Under the pieces are notes generated by a model that did not search any database, had not been told where the DNA came from, and saw only the letters and a list, made by a program, of their open reading frames with translations. A DNA stretch of 64,000 bases from the NCBI RefSeq assembly GCF_900582625.1, contig NZ_UTIQ01000241.1:744001-808000 (forward strand). Reading direction: 5' to 3'. The position numbers and the translations under genes were made by a program. The stretch comes from Pseudomonas viridiflava. GTDB taxonomy: Bacteria; Pseudomonadota; Gammaproteobacteria; Pseudomonadales; Pseudomonadaceae. The stretch's first letter is position 1; every line of letters starts with the position of its first letter. Of the stretch, positions 1 through 8,815 are shown piece after piece.

Positions 1-157
1 TGAAGCGTTTTCGGTCAATGCCGGCCTGTATAACCTTGGCGACAAAGAGTACTGGCAATGGGGCGATGTTCGCGGCCTGACCTCCCTCAACACCGGCCTG
101 GACCGCTACTCCCAACCCGGCCGCCACGCCGCCGTCAACTTCATCTGGGAAATCTGA
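1..157 (+). CDS. TonB-dependent receptor, C-terminal fragment
   Basis: Only the last 51 codons are present; the gene begins upstream of the window. The residues (NAGLYNLGDKEYWQW, then GLDRYSQPGRHAAVNFIWEI) read as the closing beta-strands of an outer-membrane beta-barrel. The 'LxDKEYW.W' pattern and the final 'xxPGRxxxxNFxWxF/I' strand are typical of TonB-dependent haem/haemoglobin-type receptors. Such proteins import iron compounds across the outer membrane using TonB energy. The substrate cannot be read from this piece, so haem is only an inference from family resemblance. The frame runs in from base 2 and ends at TGA 155-157. Confidence 0.75.
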   Translation, partial: EAFSVNAGLYNLGDKEYWQWGDVRGLTSLNTGLDRYSQPGRHAAVNFIWEI

Positions 158-209
158 CTACCGCCCACCCCGGGTGCACGGGATAATCCCCGTTCACCTG
201 GAGGCGTTT

Positions 210-533
210 ATGCAGTTTCTCTGCGCCCCGGAATCTTTGGCTGAAGGCCAGAGCCGGGGCTTTTTGTTGGGCGGGATAAAGCTGGTGGCCGTGCGCAAGC
301 AAGGCCAGGTGTACATCTATATCAACCGCTGCCCGCACAAAGCGGTGCCGCTGGAATGGCAGGCGGATGAGTTTCTCGACAGCAGCCAGAGCCTGATTCA
401 GTGCGCACGCCATGGCGCCTTGTTTTTGATCGAGTCGGGCGAATGCATTACCGGCCCGTGTGAAGGCAAGACGCTGACCGCCCTCGCCTCCCGCGAAGAC
501 GCCGCAGGCATTTGGGTCGAGGTGCCGGCTTAA
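210..533 (+). CDS. Small Rieske [2Fe-2S] ferredoxin-like protein
   Basis: A 107-residue protein made almost entirely of one Rieske domain. The two cluster-binding boxes are CPHKAVPLEW (Cys41, His43) and CARHGALF (Cys65, His68), the C-x-H ... C-x2-H pattern of a Rieske [2Fe-2S] centre. There is no signal peptide or membrane segment, so a soluble cytoplasmic electron carrier is likely. The start at 210 is chosen because GGAG (200-203) lies just upstream; a longer reading from 174 would start without a ribosome binding site. It stands alone between the receptor fragment and the convergent sfsA. The redox partner is unknown. Confidence 0.85.
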   Translation: MQFLCAPESLAEGQSRGFLLGGIKLVAVRKQGQVYIYINRCPHKAVPLEWQADEFLDSSQSLIQCARHGALFLIESGECITGPCEGKTLTALASREDAAGIWVEVPA

Positions 534-536
534 CGG

Positions 537-1247
537 TTAGAGCTGCACCTCGAGGCGGCGCGTCAGCCTGATCTCGGTCGGCGTCAGCACGGCGCCATAG
601 GCGAGCACTTCCACGCCGGCCGCTTTGGCTTCCTTCAGCGCCTCGGCATAGGCCGCGTCAATTTCTCCGGCCGGGCGCACCGCGTCGATGTCCGACAGGT
701 TCACGCAATACAACTGCACCGCCCGAATGCCCTGGCGCGCCAGGCTGGACAGTTCGCGCAGGTGCTTGGCGCCGCGCTGGGTTTTAGCGTCGGGGAATGC
801 GGCGACGCGGGTGCCGTCGAAACCCAGGGTCACGCTTTTCACTTCCACATACGCCATGCCGCTTGGGTATTCGAGGCGGAAATCGATGCGGCTGCTTTCC
901 TCGCCGTAGGGCACTTCACGCTTGAGCGTGGTGAAGCCGGCCAGCTCGCTGATCACGCCCTCGCGCAGCGCTTCTTCCACCAACGGATTGGCCCGCGCCG
1001 TGTTCACGCAGGCCCAGCGGCCTTGCGGGGTTTGCGCCAGTTCCCAAGTGCCGGGCAACTTGCGTTTGGGGTCGCTGGAACGGCTGAACCACACGGCGCC
1101 GCCCTCGACCATGCAGTTGAACATGGAGCCGGTGTTGGGGCAGTGAATGGTCAGCAGCTCGCCGCTGGCGGTTTCGATGTCGGCGAGGAAGCGTTTGTAG
1201 CGGCGGATCAGGCGGCCTTCTTCTAGGGGTGGCGAAAACAGCATCAA
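537..1247 (-). CDS. sfsA: Sugar fermentation stimulation protein SfsA
   Basis: 236 residues, the usual length of SfsA. The sequence has the family hallmarks: RYKRFLADI near the N-terminus, HCPNTGSM around residue 35, and a PD-(D/E)xK-like nuclease core (RIDFRLEY, YVEVKSVTL). The E. coli protein was linked to maltose metabolism and binds DNA non-specifically; its true role is unsettled. The start codon overlaps the stop of the upstream aminotransferase gene by four bases (ATGA), so the two are translationally coupled. It converges with the Rieske gene, with three bases between the two stops. Confidence 0.93.
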   Translation of the reverse strand: MMLFSPPLEEGRLIRRYKRFLADIETASGELLTIHCPNTGSMFNCMVEGGAVWFSRSSDPKRKLPGTWELAQTPQGRWACVNTARANPLVEEALREGVISELAGFTTLKREVPYGEESSRIDFRLEYPSGMAYVEVKSVTLGFDGTRVAAFPDAKTQRGAKHLRELSSLARQGIRAVQLYCVNLSDIDAVRPAGEIDAAYAEALKEAKAAGVEVLAYGAVLTPTEIRLTRRLEVQL

Positions 1248-2416
1248 GGCCGCCAGGTTTTCAGGCCGCGGGCGATACGCTCAACCGCTTCCTGCAAGCG
1301 CGGCAGGCTTTGCGTGTAGGCAAAACGCACGTGATGGCCGGCTTGATAGCGACCGAAATCCAGGCCCGGCGTGAAGGCCACGTGCTCGGTTTCCAGGAAG
1401 TGCTGGCAGAAGGCAAAGGCGTCGCCGCCAAACGCGCTGATGTCTGCATATAAATAGAAGGCGCCTTCCGGCTCCACGGCAATGCCGAAGCCAAGTTCGC
1501 GCAGGGCTGGCAATAGAAAGTCGCGCCGGCGCGCAAATTCGCCACGGCGCTGTTCGAGAATTTCCAGCGTGGCGGGTTCGAAGCAGGCCAGCGCCGCATG
1601 CTGGGCCATGCTCGGCGCGCTGATGTAGAGGTTCTGCGCCAGTTTCTCCAGTTCGCCCACCGCTTGCGGCGGCGCCACCAACCAACCCAGGCGCCAGCCG
1701 GTCATGCCGAAGTATTTCGAGAAACTGTTGAGCACGAAGGCGTCGTTGTCGACTTCCAACACGCTGGCGGCATCCACGCCGTAGGTCAGGCCGTGGTAGA
1801 TCTCGTCCACCACCAAATGGCCGCCGTGACCCTTGATGGCTTTGGACAAACCGCCCAACTCTTCACGCGACAACAAGGTGCCGGTCGGGTTGGCCGGCGA
1901 TGCCACCAGGGCGCCGACGCTGTCGCGGTCCCAGTGGCGGTCGACCAGTTCAGGCGTCAGTTGGTAGCGCACGTCCGGGCCAACCGGCACCAACTGCGCA
2001 GCGCCTTCCACCAAGCGCAGGAAATGACGATTGCACGGGTAGCCTGGGTCGGCGAGCAGCCAGTGTTTGCCGGGGTCGACCAGCAAGGCGCTGGCCAGCA
2101 GCAACGCACCCGAACCGCCGGGCGTAATCAGGATGCGTTCGGGGTCTATGCTCAATCGGTAACGTTGCGCGTAGAAATTGGAAATGGCCTCGCGCAGGGC
2201 CGGCAAGCCACGGGCGGCGGTGTAGCGCGTATGGCCATCGGCCAAGGCGGCCTGGCCGGCAGCGACGATGGGCGCGGCGGTGGTGAAGTCCGGCTCGCCG
2301 ATTTCCAGGTGGATGACATCATGGCCGTCGGCCTGCAACTGATTGGCCCGCGCCAGCAGCGCCATCACGTGAAACGGCTCAATCGCGCGGCTGCGAGCAC
2401 TGTAGGGCGAAGTCAT
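1244..2416 (-). CDS. Pyridoxal-phosphate-dependent aminotransferase (class I/II)
   Basis: 390 residues of fold-type I aminotransferase. Visible motifs are HLEIGEPDF at the N-terminus, the SPANPTGT loop near residue 173, VVDEIYHGL with the cofactor-ring Asp, and NSFSKYFGMTG, whose Lys234 should hold PLP. WRLGW follows as usual. It resembles the aspartate/alanine/aromatic aminotransferase group; the amino donor cannot be decided from sequence. It heads a two-gene minus-strand unit with sfsA and is divergent from dksA, with about 200 bp between them. Confidence 0.9.
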   Translation of the reverse strand: MTSPYSARSRAIEPFHVMALLARANQLQADGHDVIHLEIGEPDFTTAAPIVAAGQAALADGHTRYTAARGLPALREAISNFYAQRYRLSIDPERILITPGGSGALLLASALLVDPGKHWLLADPGYPCNRHFLRLVEGAAQLVPVGPDVRYQLTPELVDRHWDRDSVGALVASPANPTGTLLSREELGGLSKAIKGHGGHLVVDEIYHGLTYGVDAASVLEVDNDAFVLNSFSKYFGMTGWRLGWLVAPPQAVGELEKLAQNLYISAPSMAQHAALACFEPATLEILEQRRGEFARRRDFLLPALRELGFGIAVEPEGAFYLYADISAFGGDAFAFCQHFLETEHVAFTPGLDFGRYQAGHHVRFAYTQSLPRLQEAVERIARGLKTWRP

Positions 2417-2615
2417 CGGCCTTCCTTATATAAGTTCAGGCGGCGATTCTACCCAACCAGTTGGCTAAACAGCAGCACGATGACAACCGGGAGTGGCATA
2501 GGCGAAGGCGATCTGGTAAGTTCGCCCGCTTGCAGCCGCAGGGCCGGCAATAAATGACGGCAATGGACAGTAATCCTGCGCAGTGGATTAGAGAGTTTTC
2601 AAGAGGCGGTCATCC

Positions 2616-3059
2616 ATGCCCACCAAAGCAAAAGCAAAGAACGACCCGCTCAACCGTGGTTTCGAACCGTATAAAGAAACCAAGGGTGAGGAGTACATGA
2701 GTGAGCCAATGCGTGCGCACTTCACCAATATTCTGGGCAAGTGGAAGCTTGAGCTGATGCAGGAAGTCGATCGGACTGTGCATCACATGCAGGACGAAGC
2801 GGCCAACTTCCCTGATCCGGCCGACCGTGCCAGCCAGGAAGAAGAATTCAGCCTGGAACTGCGTGCCCGTGATCGCGAACGCAAGCTGATCAAGAAAATC
2901 GACCAGACTCTTCAACTCATCGAAGACAACGAATATGGCTGGTGCGATTCCTGCGGCGTAGAGATCGGCATCCGCCGTCTTGAAGCCCGCCCAACCGCCA
3001 CCCTTTGCATCGATTGCAAAACCCTGGCGGAAATCAAAGAAAAGCAGATCGGTTCCTGA
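2616..3059 (+). CDS. dksA: RNA polymerase-binding transcription factor DksA
   Basis: 147 residues, as in other Pseudomonas DksA proteins. The long coiled coil (about residues 35-105) carries the acidic tip in NFPDPADRASQEEE, and the zinc finger uses Cys110, Cys113, Cys131 and Cys134 (CDSC ... CIDC). DksA enters the secondary channel of RNA polymerase and, with ppGpp, lowers rRNA promoter activity and raises amino-acid gene expression. The start has AAGAGG upstream (about 2600-2605). A GC-rich hairpin follows the stop, then gluQ. Confidence 0.97.
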   Translation: MPTKAKAKNDPLNRGFEPYKETKGEEYMSEPMRAHFTNILGKWKLELMQEVDRTVHHMQDEAANFPDPADRASQEEEFSLELRARDRERKLIKKIDQTLQLIEDNEYGWCDSCGVEIGIRRLEARPTATLCIDCKTLAEIKEKQIGS

Positions 3060-3068
3060 TCTGAGAAC

Positions 3069-3086
3069 GGGGCGCTTAGGCGCCCC
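3069..3086 (+). terminator. Hairpin after dksA
   Basis: A perfect 7-bp stem (GGGGCGC/GCGCCCC) with loop TTAG lies 10 bases after the dksA stop. The T-tract after it is weak (GCTTCATTT), so it may only attenuate transcription into gluQ. Confidence 0.6.
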
Positions 3087-3117
3087 GCTTCATTTCTGTC
3101 ATGACCTTTTCTCGCGT

Positions 3118-4005
3118 ATGACCACTCCAGCCTACATCGGGCGCTTCGCCCCCACGCCCAGCGGCTACCTGCACTTCGGCTCGCTGGTGGCGGCCCTCGC
3201 TTCCTATCTCGACGCCAAAGCCTGCGGCGGCACCTGGCTGCTGCGCATGGAAGACATCGACCCTCCCCGCGAAGTACCCGGCGCCCAATCGGCCATTTTG
3301 CAGACCCTGGAAAGCTACGGCTTCGAATGGGACGGCGAACTGGTGCGCCAGAGCGAACGCCACGCGGTGTACGAAAGCGTGGTGCAGCGCCTGTTCAGCC
3401 AAGGTCTGGCCTACGCCTGCACCTGTTCGCGTAAACAACTGGAAAATTACCAGGGCGTTTATCCAGGCTTCTGCCGCAATGCCGGGCATGAGCAGGAAGG
3501 CGCCGCCATTCGCCTGCGCGTGCCGGAACTTGAGTACCACTTTGTCGACCGCGTGCAAGGCGAGTACCGCCAGCATTTGGGCCGCGACGTCGGCGACTTT
3601 GTGATTCGCCGCCGCGATGGTTTGTACGCCTATCAACTGGCCGTGGTGCTGGATGACGCCTGGCAAGGGGTGACCGACATCGTTCGCGGCGCCGACCTGC
3701 TGGACTCCACGCCGCGCCAGCTGTACCTGCAAGAACTGCTCGGGCTGTCGCAGCCGCGTTATCTGCATGTGCCGCTGATTATTCAGCCCGATGGCCATAA
3801 GCTCGGAAAGTCGTACCGCTCGCCCCCGCTTGAAACCCACGAAGCGGCGCGCTTGCTGCTGCGGGCTTTGCGTGCGCTGGGGCAAGCGGTAGTGCCGGAA
3901 CTGGATGACGCCACGCCGGCAGAATTGCTGGCGTGGGGCATTCGTCATTGGGAAGTGGCGCGCGTCCCGCGCACGCTGACGTTGGCGGAATCGCAGCTGC
4001 GCTAA
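3118..4005 (+). CDS. gluQ: Glutamyl-Q tRNA(Asp) synthetase
   Basis: 295 residues. This paralogue of glutamyl-tRNA synthetase has only the catalytic half and attaches glutamate to the queuosine base at position 34 of tRNA(Asp). Visible are the HIGH-type box (RFAPTPSGYLHFGSL), the GluQRS zinc site (CTCSRKQLENYQGVYPGFC) and a degenerate KMSKS region (HKLGKS). The protein lacks the anticodon-binding domain, as expected. The start at ATG 3118 gives the family N-terminus MTTPAYIGRF; an in-frame upstream extension would run back into dksA. The dksA-gluQ pairing is conserved in many gammaproteobacteria. Confidence 0.95.
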   Translation: MTTPAYIGRFAPTPSGYLHFGSLVAALASYLDAKACGGTWLLRMEDIDPPREVPGAQSAILQTLESYGFEWDGELVRQSERHAVYESVVQRLFSQGLAYACTCSRKQLENYQGVYPGFCRNAGHEQEGAAIRLRVPELEYHFVDRVQGEYRQHLGRDVGDFVIRRRDGLYAYQLAVVLDDAWQGVTDIVRGADLLDSTPRQLYLQELLGLSQPRYLHVPLIIQPDGHKLGKSYRSPPLETHEAARLLLRALRALGQAVVPELDDATPAELLAWGIRHWEVARVPRTLTLAESQLR

Positions 4006-4025
4006 TCGCCCCAGCAATGCTGTGT

Positions 4026-4108
4026 TGTAGGAGCGAGCTTGCTCGCGAATCCTGGAAACACCTCTCGCGACCGTGGTTGCAGGGTTCGCGAGCAAGCTCG
4101 CTCCTACA
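4026..4108 (+). repeat. REP-type inverted pair (family 1)
   Basis: TGTAGGAGCGAGCTTGCTCG is followed about 40 bases later by its inverted copy ending CGAGCAAGCTCGCTCCTACA. Each arm can also fold alone through GCGAGC-TT-GCTCGC. This is the widespread intergenic repeat of fluorescent pseudomonads in its usual head-to-head (REPIN-like) form. A second copy lies at 26611-26696. Confidence 0.9.
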
Positions 4109-4178
4109 GAACTAGCGACCCTTCCAGCCCTCACCTTCCATCCGTTACCATCGCCGCTCGCCAACCACGAGAAACGGC

Positions 4179-4355
4179 ATGTACATCTACCGATTGGTCT
4201 TACTTCTGGTGGTGGGGATTTACCTCTTCTCCCCCGCCATCATGGACTGGTGGATCGACCCGAGCGGCGCCTGGTATCGCCCGTACTTGCTGTGGCTGAT
4301 CCTTATCGTGGTGACCTTTATCTTGCAGAGCGGACGTGATGCTGACGAGCTTTAG
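4179..4355 (+). CDS. cbrX: Small membrane protein overlapping cbrA (CbrX-like)
   Basis: A 58-residue frame starting MYIYRLVLLLVVGIYLFSPA and ending GRDADEL. It has two hydrophobic segments (about residues 4-22 and 38-51) separated by a short loop with MDWWIDPSGAWYRP, so it probably spans the inner membrane twice. The last 17 bases overlap the start of cbrA, the pattern of translational coupling. A small gene at this position, called cbrX, is known upstream of cbrA in other pseudomonads; assigning this one rests on position, size and hydrophobicity. Its role is not known to me. Confidence 0.8.
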   Translation: MYIYRLVLLLVVGIYLFSPAIMDWWIDPSGAWYRPYLLWLILIVVTFILQSGRDADEL

Positions 4356-7311
4356 CCTGAGTCAGCTGATTCTGATCAGCGCTGCCTACCTCCTTGTTCT
4401 GTTCGGCGTTGCCTGGATCAGCGAACGCGGCATCATCCCGCGCTGGATCGTCTCGCACCCGCTGACGTACACCTTGTCGCTCGGCGTCTATGCCAGCGCC
4501 TGGGCGTTCTACGGCACGGTCGGGCTGGCCTATCAATACGGTTTCGGTTTTCTCGCCAGCTACTTAGGCGTGTCGGGCGCGTTCTTGTTGGCGCCGGTGT
4601 TGCTCTATCCGATTCTGCGCATCACCCGCACGTATCAGCTGTCGTCGCTGGCAGACCTGTTCGCCTTCCGCTTTCGCAGCACCTGGGCCGGTGCGCTGAC
4701 CACGCTGTTTATGCTGATCGGCGTGTTACCGCTGTTGGCCCTGCAGTTTCAGGCGGTGGCCGATTCCATCGGCATTCTCACCCGCGAGCCGGTACACGAG
4801 CGGGTGGCGTTGAGTTACTGCGCGCTGATCACCCTGTTCACGATCTTGTTCGGCGCCCGCCACATCGCTACGCGCGGCAAGAATGAAGGCCTGGTGTTTG
4901 CCATCGCGTTTGAGTCCATCGTGAAAATGGTCGCCTTGGGCGGCATCGCGCTGTATGCCTTGTACGGCGTATTCGGCGGCCCGCACGAATTGGAACTATG
5001 GCTGCTGCAAAACCAGGCGACGCTCGCCGCGCTGCACACGCCGCTGCAAGAAGGCCCGTGGCGCACGCTGCTGCTGATCTTTTTCGCCTCGGCCATCGTG
5101 ATGCCGCACATGTATCACATGACCTTCACGGAAAACCTCAACCCGCGCGCCATGGTCAGTGCCAGCTGGGGCTTGCCGCTGTTCCTGCTGCTGCTGAGTT
5201 TGACCGTGCCGCTGATTCTCTGGGCCGGACTGAAACTGGGCGCCACCACTAATCCCGAATATTTCACCCTCGGCATCGGCATTTCGGTGAACAACGACAC
5301 GCTGGCGCTGCTGGCGTATGTCGGCGGTTTGTCGGCCTCCAGTGGTTTGATCATCGTCACCACCTTGGCGCTGTCGGGCATGGCGCTGAATCACCTGGTG
5401 TTACCGCTGTATCAGCCGCCGGCGCAGGGCAATATTTACCGCTGGCTGAAATGGACGCGCCGCGCGCTGATCATCGCCATCATCGCCGCCGGTTATGGCT
5501 TCTATCTATTACTCGGCGCCGAGCAAGACCTGGCCAACCTCGGCATCGTCGCGTTTGTGGCCACCCTGCAATTTCTGCCCGGCGTGCTGTCGGTGCTCTA
5601 CTGGCCGACCGCCAACCGCAAAGGCTTTATCGCCGGCCTGCTGGTGGGCATTTCGGTGTGGACCGCGAGCATGCTGTTACCGCTGATTGGTAACGTGCAG
5701 GGCATTTATATTCCGCTGTTCAACTTCGTCTACGTGCTGGACGACACCAGTTGGCACTTGGCGGCCATCGCCTCGCTGGCGGCCAACGTGCTGGTATTCA
5801 CGCTGGTGTCGCTGTTCACCGAGTCAAGCCCGGAAGAAGAAAGCGCCGCCGAAGCCTGTGCTGTGGATAACGTGCGTCGCCCACAGCGGCGTGAGCTGCT
5901 GGCCACCTCGCCGCAGGAATTCGCCACGCAATTGGCCAAACCGCTCGGCGCGAAGACGGCGCAACGGGAAGTGGAACAAGCGCTACGCGACTTGCATCTG
6001 CCGTTCGATGAAAACCGCCCCTACGCCCTGCGCCGCCTGCGCGACCGCATTGAAGCCAACCTCTCCGGCCTGATGGGCCCCAGCGTGGCGCAGGATATTG
6101 TCGAGACGTTCCTTCCTTATAAGTCCGGCAGCGAAAGCTACGTAACCGAAGACATTCACTTCATCGAAAACCGCCTTGAGGATTACCACTCGCGCCTGAC
6201 CGGCCTTGCCGCCGAGCTCGATGCCCTGCGCCGTTACCACCGCCAGACCTTGCAAGAGCTGCCGATGGGCGTGTGCTCGCTGGCCAAGGATCAGGAAATC
6301 CTGATGTGGAACCGGGCTATGGAAGACCTCACCGGCATCGTCGCCCACCGCGTGGTCGGCTCGCGGCTGTCCACCATTGGCGAGCCGTGGAAGGCGCTGC
6401 TGGAAGGCTTTATCAACCTGCCCGACGAGCATTTGCACAAACAACGCCTGGCCCTCGACGGTCAGATTCGCTGGCTGAACCTGCACAAAGCGGCCATCGA
6501 CGAGCCCTTGGCGCCGGGTAACACCGGCCTGGTGTTATTGGTTGAAGACCTCACCGAAACGCAGATGCTCGAAGACAAACTGGTGCACTCCGAACGCCTG
6601 GCGAGCATTGGCCGCCTGGCTGCGGGCGTGGCCCATGAAATCGGCAACCCGATTACCGGCATCGCCTGCCTGGCGCAGAACCTGCGCGAAGAACGCGAAA
6701 CCGACCCGGAGCTGGCGGAAATCAGCAGCCAGATCGTCGAGCAAACCAAGCGGGTGTCGCGCATCGTGCAATCGCTGATGAGCTTTGCCCACGCGGGCGG
6801 CCGTCAGCAGCCGGAAGAACCGGTGTGTCTGGCCGAAGTGGCACAGGACGCCATCGGCTTGCTGGCGCTGAACCGGCGCAGCATCGAAGTGCAGTTTTTC
6901 AATTTATGCGACCCGGACCACTGGGCCGTGGGCGATCCGCAGCGTTTGGCGCAGGTGCTGATCAATTTGCTCTCCAACGCCCGCGACGCTTCGCCACCGC
7001 GCGGCGCCATTCGCGTGAAGAGTGAAGCCAGCGAACAGACGGTCGACTTGATCGTCGAAGATGAAGGTACCGGCATTCCCAAGGCGATCATGGATCGCCT
7101 GTTCGAACCGTTCTTTACCACCAAAGATCCCGGTGAAGGAACCGGCCTGGGCCTCGCTCTGGTCTATTCCATCGTTGAAGAGCATTATGGGCAAATTACA
7201 ATCGACAGCCCGGCAGACCCGGAGCTACAACGCGGAACCCGTATTCGGGTAACGTTACCGCGACATGTCGAAGCGACGTCCGTAGTGACCAGAGATCGTC
7301 GAGAGAGCTGA
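4339..7311 (+). CDS. cbrA: Sensor histidine kinase CbrA
   Basis: A 990-residue hybrid of transporter and kinase. Residues about 1-500 form a multi-span SLC5/sodium-solute-symporter-like domain, followed by a linker, a PAS-like domain (MGVCSLAKDQEILMWN), a HisKA domain with the phospho-acceptor His766 in GRLAAGVAHEIGNPITG, and an HATPase domain (LINLLSNARDAS, DEGTGIP, GEGTGLGLALV). CbrA senses carbon/nitrogen state, possibly histidine or a related signal, and phosphorylates CbrB. The start could be GTG 4336 or ATG 4339; both lie inside the upstream small ORF, so expression is probably coupled. cbrB follows after four bases. Confidence 0.96.
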   Translation: MLTSFSLSQLILISAAYLLVLFGVAWISERGIIPRWIVSHPLTYTLSLGVYASAWAFYGTVGLAYQYGFGFLASYLGVSGAFLLAPVLLYPILRITRTYQLSSLADLFAFRFRSTWAGALTTLFMLIGVLPLLALQFQAVADSIGILTREPVHERVALSYCALITLFTILFGARHIATRGKNEGLVFAIAFESIVKMVALGGIALYALYGVFGGPHELELWLLQNQATLAALHTPLQEGPWRTLLLIFFASAIVMPHMYHMTFTENLNPRAMVSASWGLPLFLLLLSLTVPLILWAGLKLGATTNPEYFTLGIGISVNNDTLALLAYVGGLSASSGLIIVTTLALSGMALNHLVLPLYQPPAQGNIYRWLKWTRRALIIAIIAAGYGFYLLLGAEQDLANLGIVAFVATLQFLPGVLSVLYWPTANRKGFIAGLLVGISVWTASMLLPLIGNVQGIYIPLFNFVYVLDDTSWHLAAIASLAANVLVFTLVSLFTESSPEEESAAEACAVDNVRRPQRRELLATSPQEFATQLAKPLGAKTAQREVEQALRDLHLPFDENRPYALRRLRDRIEANLSGLMGPSVAQDIVETFLPYKSGSESYVTEDIHFIENRLEDYHSRLTGLAAELDALRRYHRQTLQELPMGVCSLAKDQEILMWNRAMEDLTGIVAHRVVGSRLSTIGEPWKALLEGFINLPDEHLHKQRLALDGQIRWLNLHKAAIDEPLAPGNTGLVLLVEDLTETQMLEDKLVHSERLASIGRLAAGVAHEIGNPITGIACLAQNLREERETDPELAEISSQIVEQTKRVSRIVQSLMSFAHAGGRQQPEEPVCLAEVAQDAIGLLALNRRSIEVQFFNLCDPDHWAVGDPQRLAQVLINLLSNARDASPPRGAIRVKSEASEQTVDLIVEDEGTGIPKAIMDRLFEPFFTTKDPGEGTGLGLALVYSIVEEHYGQITIDSPADPELQRGTRIRVTLPRHVEATSVVTRDRRES

Positions 7312-7315
7312 ATTC

Positions 7316-8743
7316 ATGCCACATATTCTGATCGTCGAAGACGAGACCATTATCCGTTCCGCCCTGCGCCGCCTGTTGGAGCGCAACCAGTACGAAGTCA
7401 GCGAAGCCGGCTCCGTGCAGGAAGCCCAGGAACGCTTCAGCATCCCCAGCTTTGACCTGATCGTCAGCGATTTGCGTCTACCCGGCGCGCCCGGCACCGA
7501 GCTGATCAAGCTCGGCCAAGGCATTCCGGTGCTGATCATGACCAGCTACGCCAGCCTGCGTTCAGCGGTCGATTCCATGAAAATGGGCGCGGTGGATTAC
7601 ATCGCCAAACCCTTCGACCACGACGAAATGCTCCAGGCCGTGGCGCGCATTCTTCGCGACCGCCAAGACAACAAACCGGCCCTCGCCGTCAGCACCAGCA
7701 ATGGCAACCGCGCCGGTGACAAAGCCGTAGCCGGTAACACCAACGGCGAAATCGGCATCATCGGCTCCAGCCCGTCGATGCAAGAGCTGTACAGCAAAAT
7801 CCGCAAAGTCGCCCCCACCGATTCCACCGTGCTGGTTCAAGGCGAATCCGGCACCGGTAAAGAGTTGGTGGCGCGTGCGCTGCACAACCTGTCCAAACGC
7901 GCCAAGGCGCCGATGATTTCGGTGAACTGCGCGGCCATTCCTGAAACCCTGATCGAGTCCGAACTGTTCGGCCACGAGAAAGGCGCGTTCACCGGCGCCA
8001 GCGCGGGTCGCGCGGGTCTGGTGGAAGCAGCGGACGGCGGTACGCTGTTCCTCGATGAAATTGGTGAGCTGCCGCTGGAAGCCCAAGCGCGCTTGCTGCG
8101 CGTGTTGCAGGAAGGCGAGATTCGCCGTGTCGGTTCGGTGCAGTCGCAAAAGGTCGATGTGCGTTTGATCGCCGCCACCCACCGCGACCTGAAAACCCTG
8201 GCCAAAACCGGCCAGTTCCGTGAAGACCTTTTCTACCGCCTGCACGTTATCGCCCTGAAGCTTCCCGCCCTGCGCGAGCGCGGTGCCGACGTCAGCGAAA
8301 TCGCTGCGCTGTTCCTGGCGCGCCAGTCGAGCAAAATGGGCCGCAGCGACCTGCGCTTCGCCCCCGACGCCGAGCAGGCGATTCGTCATTACACCTGGCC
8401 AGGTAACGTGCGCGAGTTGGAAAACGCCATCGAGCGCGCTGTGATTCTGTGCGAAGGCTCGGATATCTCAGCCGAACTGCTGGGTATCGATATCGAGCTG
8501 GATGATCTGGAAGACGGCGACTTCCTCGGCGCCCCCGTTGCCCACAACAGCACTAACGCCCATGAGCCGACCGAAGACCTGTCGCTGGAAGACTACTTCC
8601 AGCACTTCGTTCTTGAGCACCAGGACCACATGACCGAAACCGAGCTGGCGCGCAAATTGGGCATCAGCCGCAAATGTCTGTGGGAACGTCGTCAGCGCCT
8701 GGGCATTCCACGGCGCAAAACCGGCGCGGCATTGGAAGGTTGA
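7316..8743 (+). CDS. cbrB: NtrC-family response regulator CbrB
   Basis: 475 residues in three parts: a receiver domain (acceptor Asp52 in VSDLRLPGAPG, Lys in IAKPFD), a sigma-54 AAA+ activator domain (Walker A GESGTGKE, sigma-54 contact loop GAFTGA at residues 223-228, Walker B GGTLFLDEI), and a C-terminal Fis-type helix-turn-helix (TETELARKLGISRKCLWERR). With CbrA it controls use of amino acids and poor carbon sources and activates the small RNA crcZ. The gene ends in a hairpin terminator whose neighbourhood also carries the likely CbrB operator of crcZ. Confidence 0.97.
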   Translation: MPHILIVEDETIIRSALRRLLERNQYEVSEAGSVQEAQERFSIPSFDLIVSDLRLPGAPGTELIKLGQGIPVLIMTSYASLRSAVDSMKMGAVDYIAKPFDHDEMLQAVARILRDRQDNKPALAVSTSNGNRAGDKAVAGNTNGEIGIIGSSPSMQELYSKIRKVAPTDSTVLVQGESGTGKELVARALHNLSKRAKAPMISVNCAAIPETLIESELFGHEKGAFTGASAGRAGLVEAADGGTLFLDEIGELPLEAQARLLRVLQEGEIRRVGSVQSQKVDVRLIAATHRDLKTLAKTGQFREDLFYRLHVIALKLPALRERGADVSEIAALFLARQSSKMGRSDLRFAPDAEQAIRHYTWPGNVRELENAIERAVILCEGSDISAELLGIDIELDDLEDGDFLGAPVAHNSTNAHEPTEDLSLEDYFQHFVLEHQDHMTETELARKLGISRKCLWERRQRLGIPRRKTGAALEG

Positions 8744-8785
8744 CAGCTGAGCGGTAACAAGGAATGTGCGCGCGGGTCGCCACAC

Positions 8786-8815
8786 TTTGTTACCGCTCCA
8801 ACATCGCGTAACAAA
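8786..8815. promoter_or_regulatory. Candidate CbrB enhancer site for crcZ
   Basis: A perfect palindrome TTTGTTAC-N14-GTAACAAA. The TGTTAC/GTAACA half-sites match what is known of CbrB binding upstream of crcZ in other pseudomonads. Its centre is about 137 bases upstream of the predicted crcZ start, a suitable distance for an NtrC-type activator. Extra GTAAC half-sites occur at 8754-8758 and inside the terminator loop. Confidence 0.75.

Noticed and set aside
4026..4108. Repeat pairs considered as a CRISPR array
   Set aside because: They are inverted two-copy palindromes without regular direct repeats and spacers, and no cas genes are present.
3076..4164. A 362-codon frame antisense to gluQ
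   Set aside because: It contains the antisense of all gluQ motifs and part of a REP pair; no independent coding signal.
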